This document shows, piece after piece, positions 1 through 10,518 of a stretch of 20,366 bases of DNA. The notes beneath the pieces are model-generated. The model was not told the origin of the DNA. It was given only the letters and a program-made list of their open reading frames with translations, and ran no database searches. The stretch is from Zarea fungicola (lineage: Eukaryota > Ascomycota > Sordariomycetes > Hypocreales > Cordycipitaceae), in assembly GCA_900169235.1 (NCBI GenBank), contig FWCC01000595.1, positions 3,867 to 24,232 on the forward strand. Reading direction: 5' to 3'. The position numbers and the translations under genes are program-made. How positions within the stretch are numbered: position 1 is the first letter of the stretch; each line of letters opens with the position of its first letter.

Positions 1-680
1 GTGCCTCGTAACTGCTCGTGATATACAAACAAATACTGATGTCGTTGTTGTTACTTTACAGTGTTCGTTAACTCCTCACTTTTTCTCGTCGTCATTGTTC
101 TTCCTTTTGTCCTCTCCCTCCCCTTCTTATGTTCAAACAAATAAAAGTTTGTTCCTGCACTGCCTCGTCTATTTGTGTAATGGCTGACATTTTTAGTAGA
201 TTTACAAAAAAAGAAAAAAAAAGCCTCCCCGACGAAAAGGAAAAGAGTTTTTCCATGACAGCGCAAGAGAGTGCCTTCATAGAATTGAACGCTGATCTGG
301 AACAAGTCCGCCTGAATTCGACCTTTGATCCCACAGGCTGAACCTTTTCCTTGCAAAGGGAGACACTCTCAGATATAGAAAGGGGCCGTATCCCTGGACT
401 CAGTATACTGCGGAAGCCTGGGAGACTGTCGTGGGCGACTATGACGTCGGTGGCCCTTCTGATCTCGAGCTGGTTTAGGGAAATTCAATTGAGAACGAAG
501 TCATCTCGACCAAGATCGCGCGGAGGTAGGGCGAAGCCCGCCAGTAATGGTGAGGCGAACCAACGGTACGTGTTGCTTGAATGTCTCAAGTTCATGCAAG
601 CCCTTTAGCGCATCGCAGAACGAGCCAAGCAACGCAGAACCAACCAAGCAACGCAGAACCGGCCAAGCAACGCAGAGTCT
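1..680. other. no supported gene
   Basis: Several short open frames exist on both strands, but none has a recognisable domain, a good start context or a consistent splice pattern. The stretch contains pyrimidine-rich and A-rich runs (for example an A-rich run near 204-222) and ends in the 19-bp tandem repeat described separately. It could include the 5' part of the unrecognised frame that follows, but I cannot show that. Confidence 0.5.
615..677. repeat. 19-bp tandem repeat, about 3.3 copies
   Basis: Three consecutive units begin at 615, 634 and 653, with a partial fourth at 672. They share the pattern gcagaacNNNCCAAGCAAC, with variation only in the middle. The last 13 bases (665-677) also occur once at 4110-4122, upstream of the ABC transporter. 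The unit is not a multiple of three, so a repeat protein is unlikely. It looks like a small minisatellite. Confidence 0.8.
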
Positions 681-1145
681 TTGTCCAGAAAGTCAGTGAG
701 AAAAGAGGAAACCTATATTTACTGGTTGAGAGGGATTCAAACGGTCTTTGTGGTCTGCTTTAATTACCGAGCAAGCATCAACACAACTGCAGCTGGCGCG
801 TCTTCTGAGACTTTGATGAAGGAGGCATCTAAGAGCCTCAATTTGATTGACGAGCCATCTGACCCCTTGTTGGTGATTATCAACTTCTTCGAGTTGAGTC
901 TGATCATGTACTTTCGCACGAGTAGCAAAGATTTCCTCGTGGGAATGGAGAGGGAATGCACGAAAATGAGCAACGTACGAGGACTTAGCCTCGGCAAACT
1001 GACCACCAATATCGACAAAATGCTCAATACAATCTTTATGAGCAGTGACAAGATCTCTTGTATTGAGGCAAACAGGATTGCCAAGACGCTGCAGGTATGC
1101 TTATCTACACTCACATCCAAACATGACGTTAATGAGACTTGCTAG
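681..1145 (+). CDS. unrecognised open frame, possible gene remnant
   Basis: An open frame of 154 codons. I do not recognise the product. Residues from about 35 onward have a mixed, protein-like composition with an alternating hydrophobic/charged pattern that could form helices, followed by a Lys/Ile-rich stretch in another frame after 1146. A GTATGC donor at 1095 and a CTAG acceptor ending at 1145 could remove 51 bases, but the joined frame stops within about ten codons. The downstream part contains the N gap, so the 3' end cannot be judged. It may be a decayed gene or chance. The antisense hydrophobic frame at 764-1120 is probably its shadow. Confidence 0.25.
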   Translation: MSRKSVRKEETYIYWLRGIQTVFVVCFNYRASINTTAAGASSETLMKEASKSLNLIDEPSDPLLVIINFFELSLIMYFRTSSKDFLVGMERECTKMSNVRGLSLGKLTTNIDKMLNTIFMSSDKISCIEANRIAKTLQVCLSTLTSKHDVNETC

Positions 1146-1182
1146 AAAAATGCCAAAATTGAGACAATTAGTTGAGCAGATT

Positions 1183-1205
1183 AAGGAAATCAAGGAAATC
1201 AAGGA
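1183..1205. repeat. 9-bp tandem repeat running into an assembly gap
   Basis: The unit AAGGAAATC occurs at 1183-1191 and 1192-1200, then partially at 1201-1205, immediately before four Ns at 1206-1209. In one frame it would encode Lys-Glu-Ile repeats. The gap probably marks a point where copy number could not be resolved, so the true length here is unknown. Confidence 0.75.
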
Positions 1206-1209
1206 NNNN

Positions 1210-1624
1210 GGAACAGCAGTAGCAAACAAAGCAAACATCAACAAGAAGATCCCTCTTTCCTCCATGGCTGCCGTGATGACCTCGTATCCAGGGCAGAAGT
1301 CAGGAATCGCTGGATACGCTGCTTGACCTGAGTCAGCAGTCACAACAGAAATTAAGAAATTTCCTTGATTAATTTTGTATACTTGTCTACTTCTTTAAAG
1401 ATATTATTCTTTACCAAGGAACCCTCTTATCATTCTTTATTTTCTTATTATTCCCAACATTTTCAATGCCAAACTTGCCCTGATTTTAGGCTCTAATTTT
1501 GGCATTTTGACATCTCGGCAGAGGAGGGGGCCGTCTAGCGCCATCTACAGTAGCGCCACTCGACAGCTCCCACACAGCCCAACATCATCTCCGCCATCAT
1601 CTGAATAAACCCATCCCAGCAGTC
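1210..1624. other. AT-rich intergenic stretch upstream of the F-box gene
   Basis: No gene is visible. The stretch is AT-rich to about 1510, then becomes C-rich with few purines just before the start codon (1560-1624), as is common in fungal 5' leaders. I see no clear TATA box at a conventional distance. Confidence 0.45.
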
Positions 1625-2851
1625 ATGGAATCGCTAACAAACGAGGAGCTCATCGCTCGGTATGCATATGAACATCCAGAACCCCCCGGCTTCCGGCTTC
1701 AAGTCAGCCGGGTGCCAAAACTCGTGCCAGAACCCCTGCCAGAACTCCCGTCGAATACACTCAAGGGGATGCCTGACCGTGGGCATGGGTATGGCGACCT
1801 GAACCGACTGCCAGATGAGGTGCTACATATAGTGATACAGAACCTTGATATTCAATCAGCAGCCCGATTCTCCTGCGCTTCTGTTCGGTGCGCACAGCTT
1901 CTTCTCTCGAATATTTCCTTTACCGACCTCGTGCGCCTGGTTCCCGAAGCCCTCGCTGGGCTGCGCGAGGTGGGCATCCTCGGCCTGCACAGCATTGGTT
2001 CGCTCCACGCCGCCCTGCTCTCCGACGCGTGTGCCGGGTGCGGCCGGTTCGGTGCGTTCCTATTTCTCATTGAATGTGAGCGATGCTGCTGGCTGTGTGC
2101 CGACTACAACTGCAGGCTCTGGCCCATGCTGCGGGAGACTGCGTGCGACAGCTACGGCCTCTGGACGGAGGAAATCATGGCGCTGCCCGCCCTACGCATG
2201 GGCACCACTACCACCAACACCATCATCACCACCATCACTAGTCCTGAACCGGGGGAGGAGGATCATGCCGCCCCTGTCCGCGAGGAGCGGCGTTGGGTGG
2301 TCGGCGCGCGGGCAGCCGCGGCACTGGCGCTCCGTGTGCACGGCTCCGAGGACGCCGTCCGAGACCATCTGGGTTATGCCTCCTCCGTGAGACTCGGAGG
2401 CGAGCACGTGCGCGGGCGCCTGAAGAAGCGGCGGTTGCCCGGCCCGATAGATTGGGAGAGGCGCCGCAACGTCCTCCGCGCGGGCATTGCTCTAACCCAG
2501 CAGTACTCGCACGAGTCGGCAGCGCAGAGGCAGCAGGAATCACCCGAGTGTGTCGCGGACAGGGAGTGCCGGGGCTGGGCGTACGTTGGATTTCCTTGCC
2601 TCCGGGGCGGCACCCGCGATGGCAGGGAGATGGATCGTGGATTCTGGTGCGCGGGGTGCTCGCTCATGGCGGTTCTCTCGCAGCGCGACAGCAACTGGCC
2701 GTCTACACCGGAGTGGCAGCACAAGGCGACGCTCCGGAATGAAATGTCCAAGGAGAGCTTTCTGGAGCACGTCAGGTCGTGTAGTCATTTGGCTAGGTCA
2801 TTGCAAGTGTTTGGGGAGGAGGGTATCCAACGTTGGAGAGTGCGCAGGTAA
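1625..2851 (+). CDS. F-box protein with Cys-pair (zinc-type) motifs
   Basis: A single-exon frame of 408 aa. An F-box-like segment spans about residues 60-95 (LNRLPDEVLHIVIQNL, then a Cys/Ser-rich helix). It is followed by CxxC pairs at C136/C139, C151/C154 and C155/C158, and near the C-terminus by FWCAGC (C342, C345) and FLEHVRSC (C386), which could bind zinc. F-box proteins normally recruit substrates to SCF ubiquitin ligases through Skp1; this layout is common in Sordariomycete F-box families whose substrates are unknown. A Thr/Ile low-complexity run occurs near residues 195-206. The ATG has a fair context (AGTCATGG). The gene is clearly GC-richer than its flanks. The stop codon lies inside a sequence that reads as a perfect splice donor (AG|GTAAGT at 2847-2854), so an alternative C-terminus is possible. 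I see no functional link to the PKS locus. Confidence 0.75.
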   Translation: MESLTNEELIARYAYEHPEPPGFRLQVSRVPKLVPEPLPELPSNTLKGMPDRGHGYGDLNRLPDEVLHIVIQNLDIQSAARFSCASVRCAQLLLSNISFTDLVRLVPEALAGLREVGILGLHSIGSLHAALLSDACAGCGRFGAFLFLIECERCCWLCADYNCRLWPMLRETACDSYGLWTEEIMALPALRMGTTTTNTIITTITSPEPGEEDHAAPVREERRWVVGARAAAALALRVHGSEDAVRDHLGYASSVRLGGEHVRGRLKKRRLPGPIDWERRRNVLRAGIALTQQYSHESAAQRQQESPECVADRECRGWAYVGFPCLRGGTRDGREMDRGFWCAGCSLMAVLSQRDSNWPSTPEWQHKATLRNEMSKESFLEHVRSCSHLARSLQVFGEEGIQRWRVRR

Positions 2852-4329
2852 GTGTGGTGATTCCAGTCTTGACGCCGACGCGGATGGCGCTTTAATGTGC
2901 TGATGGAGCCTTTTAAATGCATCTATCTATGGCATCTCACGGCTTGATTTGAACGATGCATTGTATTTACATTTGCACAGTGACAATTATGCCATGCATT
3001 GTCGGATCTACCTGGTCATCGTCCAGTGTACGACATTCGAGCTGAATGGGCAGCCGAGCTTACTAAAGTTTTATTTATTTTCATTTCATACTATTTTTCC
3101 CTCAACTTTTTTCTTCCTTTTCTTTTTCTTTTTTTTTGTCGGTTGTTGCGAGTGCATTGCAATGTCTATGCCTCCACAGCACAGTGGAGGCAGGACAACG
3201 TGATAATGAATTGATCAGCCTCGAGAATCAATGAGAATCAGGTTGTCAATATCCAATTAAATACCCCCAAAAATGATCACACCCATCAATGGTGGCATAT
3301 TTCACGCATTACGCAAATAACAATCACGGACCCGAGGAGTCCGAAAAAGAGGCTTTGGCACGGGCAGCCATTAGCCAGTTTAGGGGCTAGCTTAGCGGAA
3401 GTCTGTGCAGATTAGTGGACATTTGGAGGCGCAGGTGCTGTCGGCCCCCTGTGACTTGCTGCAGCTCCCTGGACTTTGCTGGAAATTGCCTTGTTGCGAC
3501 TGGCTGCCTGTAGCCCTACTCAAAACAGGGAGCGGCAAGCCACACTAGACAAGCCACAGTGGAATTGAAGCCATCTCAGAATCGACAAACGCACCAGATG
3601 CTGCATCAGGAGCTGTCCTCGCACTGCTTCCTCGACTGGGATTCAGAAAACGAGTATTGTTCAAATGCGAAAACTGTTCAAACAGACTGTTCAACATGCT
3701 TCGGCACATACTGCAGAACTTCACGCCTGCTGCGGGCTGCCTCTTCAACCCTGCCCAGCATCTTGGCAACCCCTTGCGGTAGCGTAAACGATATACGAAT
3801 CGCCATGCCAAGGGAAATCTCAACATGAACCAATAGCACGAGCAGTGAATGCAGGACCAAAATGAGTCACGGCGGCGTGCACATCCACGTTGCCCTCCCG
3901 ATACATCTCAATGCAGCAATCGCAATGCGAATCCACCTCGCCGCCGTTGTTGGGCCACAGTCTCCATTGTTCCCGGCGCTAGCAGTCCGCCATCACGGAT
4001 ACTGTAACCAGGATGACGCACTAGAGATCTTGGCCGACAATTCTTTCACCAAAACCTTGTTCGTGTTCGCTTCGGGGGTGCTTTCACGGCCGCGGGTCCT
4101 AGGGCCCCGAAGCAACGCAGAGCGGAGCGCCGCCCATGCGGCTAGCCAAAGCCAAAGCCACACCGCAAACCCTATCATGTACCAGCTTGGCAGCATCGTT
4201 CACCCTTTCATTAAAGGATGTCGTTTTCTATTCACGATTTCCTCAAATTCAAATATTTGCAGCTCATGTCACCTTGATCACTTTCCATCGTCTGCGTGAC
4301 GGCTTCTACGTCTCTCCCCACACAATACC
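2852..4329. other. intergenic region, no supported gene
   Basis: About 1.5 kb with no convincing gene. It holds a 32-nt pure pyrimidine tract at 3106-3137, an AT-rich part at 3190-3320, and a GC-rich spot of overlapping restriction-type palindromes near 4086-4108. Open frames of up to 145 codons (3862-4299 plus, 3545-3826 minus) lack domains and protein-like composition. The final 200 bases probably act as promoter and 5' leader of the ABC transporter; the leader is C-rich just before the ATG. Confidence 0.5.
3106..3137. repeat. 32-nt polypyrimidine tract
   Basis: The stretch contains only C and T, mostly T. It is simple sequence downstream of the F-box gene and may belong to its 3' region. 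No further structure was seen. Confidence 0.7.
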
Positions 4330-7300
4330 ATGGCAGAACCCAAACAGCCTTCACTTTCACAGGCGTCGACCCCCACCGAGTCGCCGTCCTTGTCCAACAT
4401 GGCTGCACCACCGCCAGCTAATTTACAAGACGAAAAGTCACAAGATGGTTCCTTCAAGTATTACATGGTACGGTGTATTGTGCCTCGCCTACATATGCAA
4501 TTCGGCTAACGTTACAAACAGCGCGTCTTCAAATACAACGACACCAAAGGATGGATCGTCAATGTCGTTGCCTTTATCTGCATGATTGCCTCTGGAACGG
4601 CCCTTCCGTTGATGGATGTCGTGTTTGGCGCCTATGTCAACGTCTTTAATGATTTTGTCGCTGGCACCCTCTCGCCTGCCGGCTATCGCAAGCAGGTCTC
4701 CCACTATGCGCTCTACTTTATCTACCTCTTTATTGGAAAGTTTATCCTCACCTACATCTGGACGGTGTCCGTCTCCATTACCAGCATTCGCGTCGTCAAA
4801 AAGATGCGCGTCGACTTTGTCCGCCAGACCCTGCGCCAAGAAATCCCCTTTTTCGATGCGCCCAGCAGCTCCATCTCCAGTCAAATCACCACCAACGGCA
4901 ACCTCATTACCAACGGCATTGCCGAAAAGCTCGGCATCACCATCCAGGCAATGTCCACCTTTGTCTCGGCCTTTGTCGTCGCCTTTGTCGTTCAGTGGAA
5001 GCTGACCTTTATCGTCATTTCCATTGTCCCCGTCAACATTCTTGTCACTGTCATTTGCGTCATGTTTGACATGGTGTATGAGCACAAAATGTTTGAGATT
5101 TACAACACGTCTGGCAGCATTGCCCAAGAGGCCTTTGCCACCATCCGAACCGCCCATGCGTTTTGGGCCTTTCCCAAGCTGTCCCGTCGATTTACCAATG
5201 TGCTCGAGGATGCCCGCCAGGTTGGCAAGAAAAAGTCACTCATCTATGCCGTTCTCTTTTCCTTTGAATTCTTTTGCATCTTTGCCGGATATGGTCTTGC
5301 CTTTTGGCAGGGCATGAGAATGTATGCAAGTGGCGAGATTCGCCAGCCCGGAACTGTCGTCACGTATGAATGCTCCTCATACTGTTCATCCTGCTTTGTC
5401 TTGTTATCCGCCGTGTACTAATTATTTACCATAGCGTCATTTTCGCCGTCCTTGTTGCTGCTCAAGCACTCACCCAAATCGCCCCCCAAACCGTCGCCGT
5501 TTCAAAGGCCGCCGCCGCCGCTCACGACATGTTTTCCGTCATCGACCGCAAGTCGGCCGTCGATTCACTCTCCGCCCAAGGAACCACGATTCCCGATTTC
5601 CAAGGCAACATCAAGGTTTCCAACATTGACTTTGCCTACCCTTCTCGCCCCGATGTACCCATCCTCAAGAATTTCAGCATCGACATTCCTGCCAACAAGA
5701 CTACCGCATTTGTTGGCGCAAGTGGCTCCGGAAAGAGTACAATCTTTGGTCTTCTCGAGCGATGGTATTCCATTTCTGCAGGCGAAATTACACTCGATGG
5801 CCACCAATTGACCGATCTGAATCTGCAATGGCTCCGCACTAGTGTGCGACTTGTGCAGCAGGAACCGACACTGTTTACCGGCACTATTTACCAAAACGTA
5901 GCTGATGGCCTTTCTGGCACGTCCATGAATGACTTGCCTGAGGAAGAAAAGAGACGTCTTGTCAAGGAAGCCTGTGAATCGTCGTATGCTCACGACTTTA
6001 TCCTCGAATTGCCAAATGGATACGACACAATGATTGGCGAACGAGGCGCCTCTCTCTCTGGTGGACAAAAACAACGAATCGTCATTGCTCGCAGCATCAT
6101 CTCCAACCCCAGAGTGCTCCTCCTCGACGAAGCAACCAGTGCTCTGGACCCGACCGCCGAAAAGATTGTGCAAACGGCCCTGAACAATGTCGCCAAGGGC
6201 CGAACCATGATTTCCATTGCCCACCGTCTCTCTACCATCCGAACCGCCGATAACATCATTGTCATGTCCAAGGGTCAGGTCCTCGAGTCTGGTACGCATT
6301 CCGAGCTCATTAAGATGAATGGCAAGTACGCCTCCTTGGTCCGCGCCCAGGATCTCGGTGACGGTGACGCATCGAATGCAGAGGGCGACGAAGCAGAAGA
6401 GACCAAGCATGGAAATAACTTCGATCTTGTTGCTTCTCGCGCCTCCGCTGGTGCCCAGACCATCCAAGCCGAAGCCGAAACTGGGCCCTCGTACGGATTG
6501 TTGCACGGTTTGTGGATTATCATCAAGGAGCAGCCAGAGCTATGGTGGGCTCTTGTTGTGATTAGTCTTTGCGGAGTGGCCGGTGGTATGTATCCTGATT
6601 CCCAAAAATCTCGAATGTCTCTAACCTCTCACAGGCGCAACATATCCCGCTCTAGCCGTCCTCTTCGCTCAAACAATGGATGCCTTTACCACGGTCAATG
6701 TGTCCAAGGCAAATTTTTTCGCCCTCATGTTCTTCGTTGTTGCTCTCGGTAATCTCGTCATCTATGCGATCTCCGGGTGGATCGTCAACATCATTGCACA
6801 GCACATAATGAAATTCTATCGATCCGAGATTTTCGACAATACGCTGCGCCAGGACATGACCTTTTTCGACAAGCCAGAGAACAATACTGGCGCCCTCGTG
6901 TCCCGTGTGGCTTCGGAGCCCACCAGCTTGCAGGAACTACTGTCCATCAACTGCGTCTTGATTCTCATCACCATTGTCAATGTCGTTTCCAGTGTCGTAT
7001 TGGCTCTCTGCTATGGCTGGAAGCTCAGTCTTGTTCTTGCTCTAGGCGGGCTGCCCGTCTTGATTGCGTCTGGATACATTCGCATCCGTCTCGAGTTCAA
7101 GTTTGAAGCCGACACGGCCGACCGCTTCTCCAAAAGCAGTGGTCTCGCCTCGGAAGCCGTCATGGGAATCAGGACTGTTTCCTCCCTCGCCCTGGAGCGC
7201 GCAATCATTTCCAAGTACAGCGACGCTCTGCAGCATATTGCCAAGGATGCAATCTCTGGTCTCGGCTGGAAGATGTTCTTTTATTCGCTGAGTCAGTCCA

Positions 7301-8319
7301 TCTCACTGCTCGTCATGTGTCTCGGCTTCTGGTACGGTGGGCAGCTGGTGTCGACCGGCGAGTACTCCACTTCGCAGTTTTACATCATCTTCATTGCCAT
7401 CATCTTCTCGGGCGAGGCTGCCGCGCTGTTCTTCCAGTATACGACCAGCATTACCAAAGCTGGTACGGCGATCAACTATATTCTCCGCCTTCGTCGCAGC
7501 AAGATCCTCTTTGACAGCGACGTCGACCAGGAAGCGAGCCAGGATGAAAAGGTGGACGAGCCGGCCAAGGGCAAGGATGTGGTCTGCGATGCTGTCCACT
7601 TTGCGTATCCTCTGCGCCCGAACCTCAAGGTGCTTCGCGGCATTGACATTGGTATCCAGCCGGGCAGCATGGTGGCGTTTGTCGGGGCTTCTGGTTGCGG
7701 CAAGTCAACCATGATTTCGTTGCTCGAGCGCTTTTATGACCCCTCCAGCGGCGAGATTCGCGTGGATAGCGTGGACGTCAAGCAGTACGATCGCTCCCGC
7801 TACCGGCGGGAGATTGCCCTTGTTCAGCAGGAACCAGTCCTCTACCAGGGTTCGATTCGAGACAACATTTCGCTGGGTATCGAGTATGGCGAGCCGTCCG
7901 AGGACGAAGTCATCTCAGCCTGCCAGCAAGCGAATGTCTGGGAATTCATTGCATCGCTGCCCGAGGGCCTCAACACGCCGTGCGGCAGCCAGGGTCTGTC
8001 GCTCTCCGGTGGCCAGCGCCAGCGCATTGCGATTGCGCGCGCCCTGATCCGGAAGCCTCGCCTCCTCCTTCTCGATGAGGCGACGTCGGCTCTCGACACA
8101 GAATCCGAAAAAGTTGTCAAAGAGGCGCTGGATCGTGCCGCCGCTGGCCGCACGACTATTGCGGTTGCCCATCGTCTGAGCACCATCCGAGATGCCCATA
8201 CCATTGTTGTGTTTGGCAAGGGCCAAGTCGTGGAGCGCGGCACGCATGAGGAGCTCATTGCGCAAAGGGGAGTTTATTATGAGATGGTTTTGGGGCAGTC
8301 ACTCGACCGTGAGGCATGA
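4330..8319 (+). CDS. full-size ABCB (MDR/P-glycoprotein type) exporter
   Basis: A predicted membrane exporter of 1271 aa with architecture TMD1-NBD1-TMD2-NBD2. Exons: 4330-4467, 4522-5363, 5435-6585, 6635-8319; introns of 54, 71 and 49 bp carry CTAAC, ACTAAT and CTAAC branch-type sites. The ATG at 4330 (ACCATGG) gives a Pro/Ser-rich cytosolic tail of about 55 aa before the first membrane segment (about 57-84). NBD1: Walker A GASGSGKST 421-429, Q-loop VQQEP, LSGGQ 534-538, Walker B LLLDEATSALD with D558/E559, switch His590. NBD2: GASGCGKST 1061-1069, LSGGQ 1167-1171, D1191/E1192, His1223. Both ATP sites therefore look catalytically complete. The acidic linker between the halves is roughly 60-70 aa. 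Length and order match fungal multidrug/metabolite efflux pumps of the plasma membrane. It lies co-directionally upstream of the lipocalin-like and PKS genes, so export or self-protection for that pathway is plausible but inferred. The substrate cannot be read from sequence. Confidence 0.95.
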
Positions 8320-8559
8320 GATTAAGGGCTCACATTTTTGTCTTGGGTTTTTTTTGTGTGGCTTTTTTAACCTCTTTCTCATCTCAGTCTCTTATTCTCT
8401 CATCATCTTGTACACTATTATTATTTCATCTTGCACCACTAGCGAACGTTTTAGAGGCATAGACGGGGCAAATACTAAATATATTTCAGCATTCATTTTC
8501 TCGCATTGAACATGAATAATCTAGCTTGCTTTAGGAGCGGACCACTTTCATCACAACAA
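8320..8559. other. 3' flank of the ABC transporter
   Basis: T-rich sequence typical of a fungal 3' UTR, with T runs at 8347-8355 and 8364-8369. No gene is visible between the transporter stop and the tRNA. Confidence 0.4.
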
Positions 8560-8665
8560 GACAACGTGCCCGAGTGGTCTAAGGGGCGTGACTAGAATTT
8601 ACTGTCAAGTTTATTCAAGAGATCACGTAGGTTCGCCTGCGTAGGTTCAAATCCTGCCGTTGTCG
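8560..8665 (+). tRNA. tRNA-Ser(AGA) with a 24-nt intron
   Basis: The cloverleaf folds completely. The acceptor stem pairs GACAACG (8560-8566) with CGTTGTC (8658-8664), and the discriminator is G8665, as expected for serine. The D-stem is CCC/GGG. The anticodon stem pairs CGTGA with TCACG (8623-8627). The anticodon AGA is at 8594-8596 and is followed by A37. An intron at 8598-8621 sits at the canonical position one base after the anticodon. There is a long variable arm (AGG-TTCG-CCT), as in class II tRNAs, and a T-arm GTAGG/CCTGC with TTCAAAT loop. Internal Pol III promoters: an A-box-like TGCCCGAGTGG from 8567 and a B box GGTTCAAATCC at 8644-8654. The spliced length is 82 nt, normal for tRNA-Ser. 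Leu(CAA) was considered because of an internal TTCAAGA, but that lies in the intron and the discriminator argues for Ser. Confidence 0.93.
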
Positions 8666-8670
8666 ATTGA

Positions 8671-8681
8671 TTTTTTTTTTT
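8671..8681 (+). terminator. RNA polymerase III terminator
   Basis: A run of 11 T residues starting five bases after the tRNA discriminator base, with a further T run just after. This is the standard Pol III stop signal for the tRNA. Confidence 0.85.
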
Positions 8682-9580
8682 GTTTTTTGTTTCTTTATGG
8701 AGTCAGTCTGTGGTGTGGAAATTTGTGCTTCTCGCTAGCAGATGTGGAGAGATGTGGGATTGACTGGCGCACTTGTGGCTCAATCAATACTTGGTTTGTG
8801 AGACTTATATGTTGACCATTAATTAGAATTCTGCATGTATCGCAACTTTCCACTGATAGTAAGTGAAATGCGCCGTCGTAGTTTGACATTTTTCCTTGAA
8901 TTCGCATAGAAAGTCAAGGCATAGCCAAGTCCAGGCTGTAAGAGTGTCACGCTGGCTTCATTCTCAGACATGAAAGCCCATGGGTGCCGGATGAGCGCAC
9001 ACCGCACTGTAGTTCGGTGTTGCCTGACTCCTATATACAGTTTTCAGGGAGTGTATTCCACGAACTTATGAAAATGCCTGCTAAACAAGGCTCCTTGCAG
9101 GGATGCTGTGTAGACGAAGCGCAATACACTAGCTCGAACCAAGAAAAACCTCAATCCTTGGAATGGTCTAGATTTGTATCCGCTGCTCGTTTTCTCTTGG
9201 ACATGGAATGAGGAGTAAGTATTGGATGCAAACGTCACACTTGCATGCAGATCCATATTTGGATTGAATTGCCAGTGCGGTGCTGTCTCGCGTGGTCCCG
9301 CCCAACTTGAGTCTCAGGTGCGGCTGGATCTTGCATATGAAAGAGGCCTAGTCATATTACACATGTTCTACTTTCACCACATTAGTCGAGTGACTGCTTT
9401 TTCTCATCTCTATAAAGCCTCTATAGTGTGTCGCTGTTCAAGGTCAATAGTTCTGATTCACTATTAGAAGATATCCTGCCATCGATATTATCAAAGTCAG
9501 CGTTGCCATCAAGATCCTCGAAATCACAAACATCTACAACTGTCCTTTTCAGCAACTTCTAGATCATTCCAATTTGTGCC
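8682..9580. other. intergenic region and lipocalin-gene promoter
   Basis: About 900 bases without a supported gene. Short frames on both strands lack domains. The 3' part should carry the promoter of the lipocalin-like gene, including a TATA-like site at 9411-9417. Confidence 0.45.
9411..9417 (+). promoter_or_regulatory. TATA-like box upstream of lipocalin-like gene
   Basis: TATAAAG, 170 bases before the ATG at 9581 and in the right orientation. This is a candidate core promoter by sequence only. Confidence 0.4.
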
Positions 9581-10150
9581 ATGGATGTCGTTGCCGCTTC
9601 GATTTCCGGAACTTGGACACTCGTTTCATGCCACTACCTCGTTCATGCGGGGCAACCGAATGAGATGACGAGGCCGGGACCTTCTGGAGCAGACCTGCAG
9701 GGCAGAATCACATTCACGCCAGAGGGCTACATGACTGTCCTGGCTCGTTTTTCGGCTAGAGTGGCGCAACGAACGTCAACACCTTGGCTTCAAGCCAGCG
9801 AAGGTGAGATTGCTGCCGCATCAAAACCAATGGCGGCCTACTGTGGCCATTACAGAACATGGAAGCAAGACGGAACTACCCTGTTGGCAACAAAGGTTGA
9901 GATGGCCCTCGACCCCAACATGATTGGTACGAATCAGGTTCGCCAGGTAGACCTAAAGGCTTGCGGCCCGCAGTTGCAGCTGACTTTGATGGTGAATGAC
10001 GAACATAAAGAAACTACAATGGCGGTAATTAATCCACCCTACTCTCTCCTGTTGAAACCTTGCCTAGTCACATGATACTGATCCATTGAACCTTTACAGC
10101 ATGGAGACGAAGGCCAGGTGGTACTGGTCTGGGAGAAAATGATATCTTAG
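9581..10150 (+). CDS. lipocalin-like domain protein of a PKS locus
   Basis: A small protein of 164 aa in two exons: 9581-10024 and 10100-10150. The 75-bp intron has a GTAATT donor, a CTGAT branch-type site and a TTTACAG acceptor. Unspliced, the frame would stop at 10075. Splicing instead gives a C-terminus ending in the beta-strand motif VVLVWEK, which fits the family and supports the intron. The N-terminal part has the typical start of this fold (SGTWTLVSCHY), then GRITFTPEGYMTVL and a YCGHYRTW strand. This resembles the fungal lipocalin-like family (Pfam Lipocalin_5 type), whose members are small beta-barrels often found beside polyketide synthases. No signal peptide is evident, so a cytosolic site is likely. 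It may bind a polyketide intermediate or assist a cyclisation, but no catalytic residues can be assigned. The family call is from recalled resemblance, not from a search. Confidence 0.85.
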
Positions 10151-10518
10151 CTTAGAAGGTTAAATTAATTTGGCGGCTTCATTTTAAATAGTGCTGTGAG
10201 ACGTAGAATCCACAAATGGCCATTCACCTGGTGAGTCTGTATTACGTGATATACTTTGAGACAGATGATCATTCGTCATGTTTTAAGACAAATTTGGGGG
10301 ATAGTAAATGAAATGTTCCATACCACGTCATTCCGGCCCATAACCGAGACAGTGTCTCATGCATAATATGGCTCGGCATAGGATAAGACATTTCCACCTG
10401 CGTCCTCCATTGTCTGGTATTCAGATAATGTAGCCCCGCTAGAGGCATGCCAGCTGCTTCCCGGTGCCTGTCTCAGCCATATTTGCCGAATGACCTGCCT
10501 TCTCAGACATGGGTATCA

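Noticed and set aside
665..678. AAGCAACGCAGAGT resembles a cDNA adapter end
   Set aside because: The match is short, lies inside a 19-bp tandem repeat, and a related copy at 4110-4122 continues differently; chance is the simpler explanation.
2221..2241. Six His codons followed by TAG (looks like a vector tag)
   Set aside because: It is out of frame with the F-box gene, where the same bases encode a Thr/Ile low-complexity run; the surrounding sequence is ordinary fungal coding DNA, so it is coincidence.
3862..4299. 145-codon plus-strand frame upstream of the ABC transporter
   Set aside because: No domain, unusual composition, and it sits in the promoter and leader of the transporter; likely chance.
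4489..6506. Long antisense open frames (222 and 313 codons) within the ABC transporter
   Set aside because: They mirror strongly biased codons of a clearly real gene with all ABC motifs; the products are Asp/Gly/Lys-rich or featureless and have no domain.
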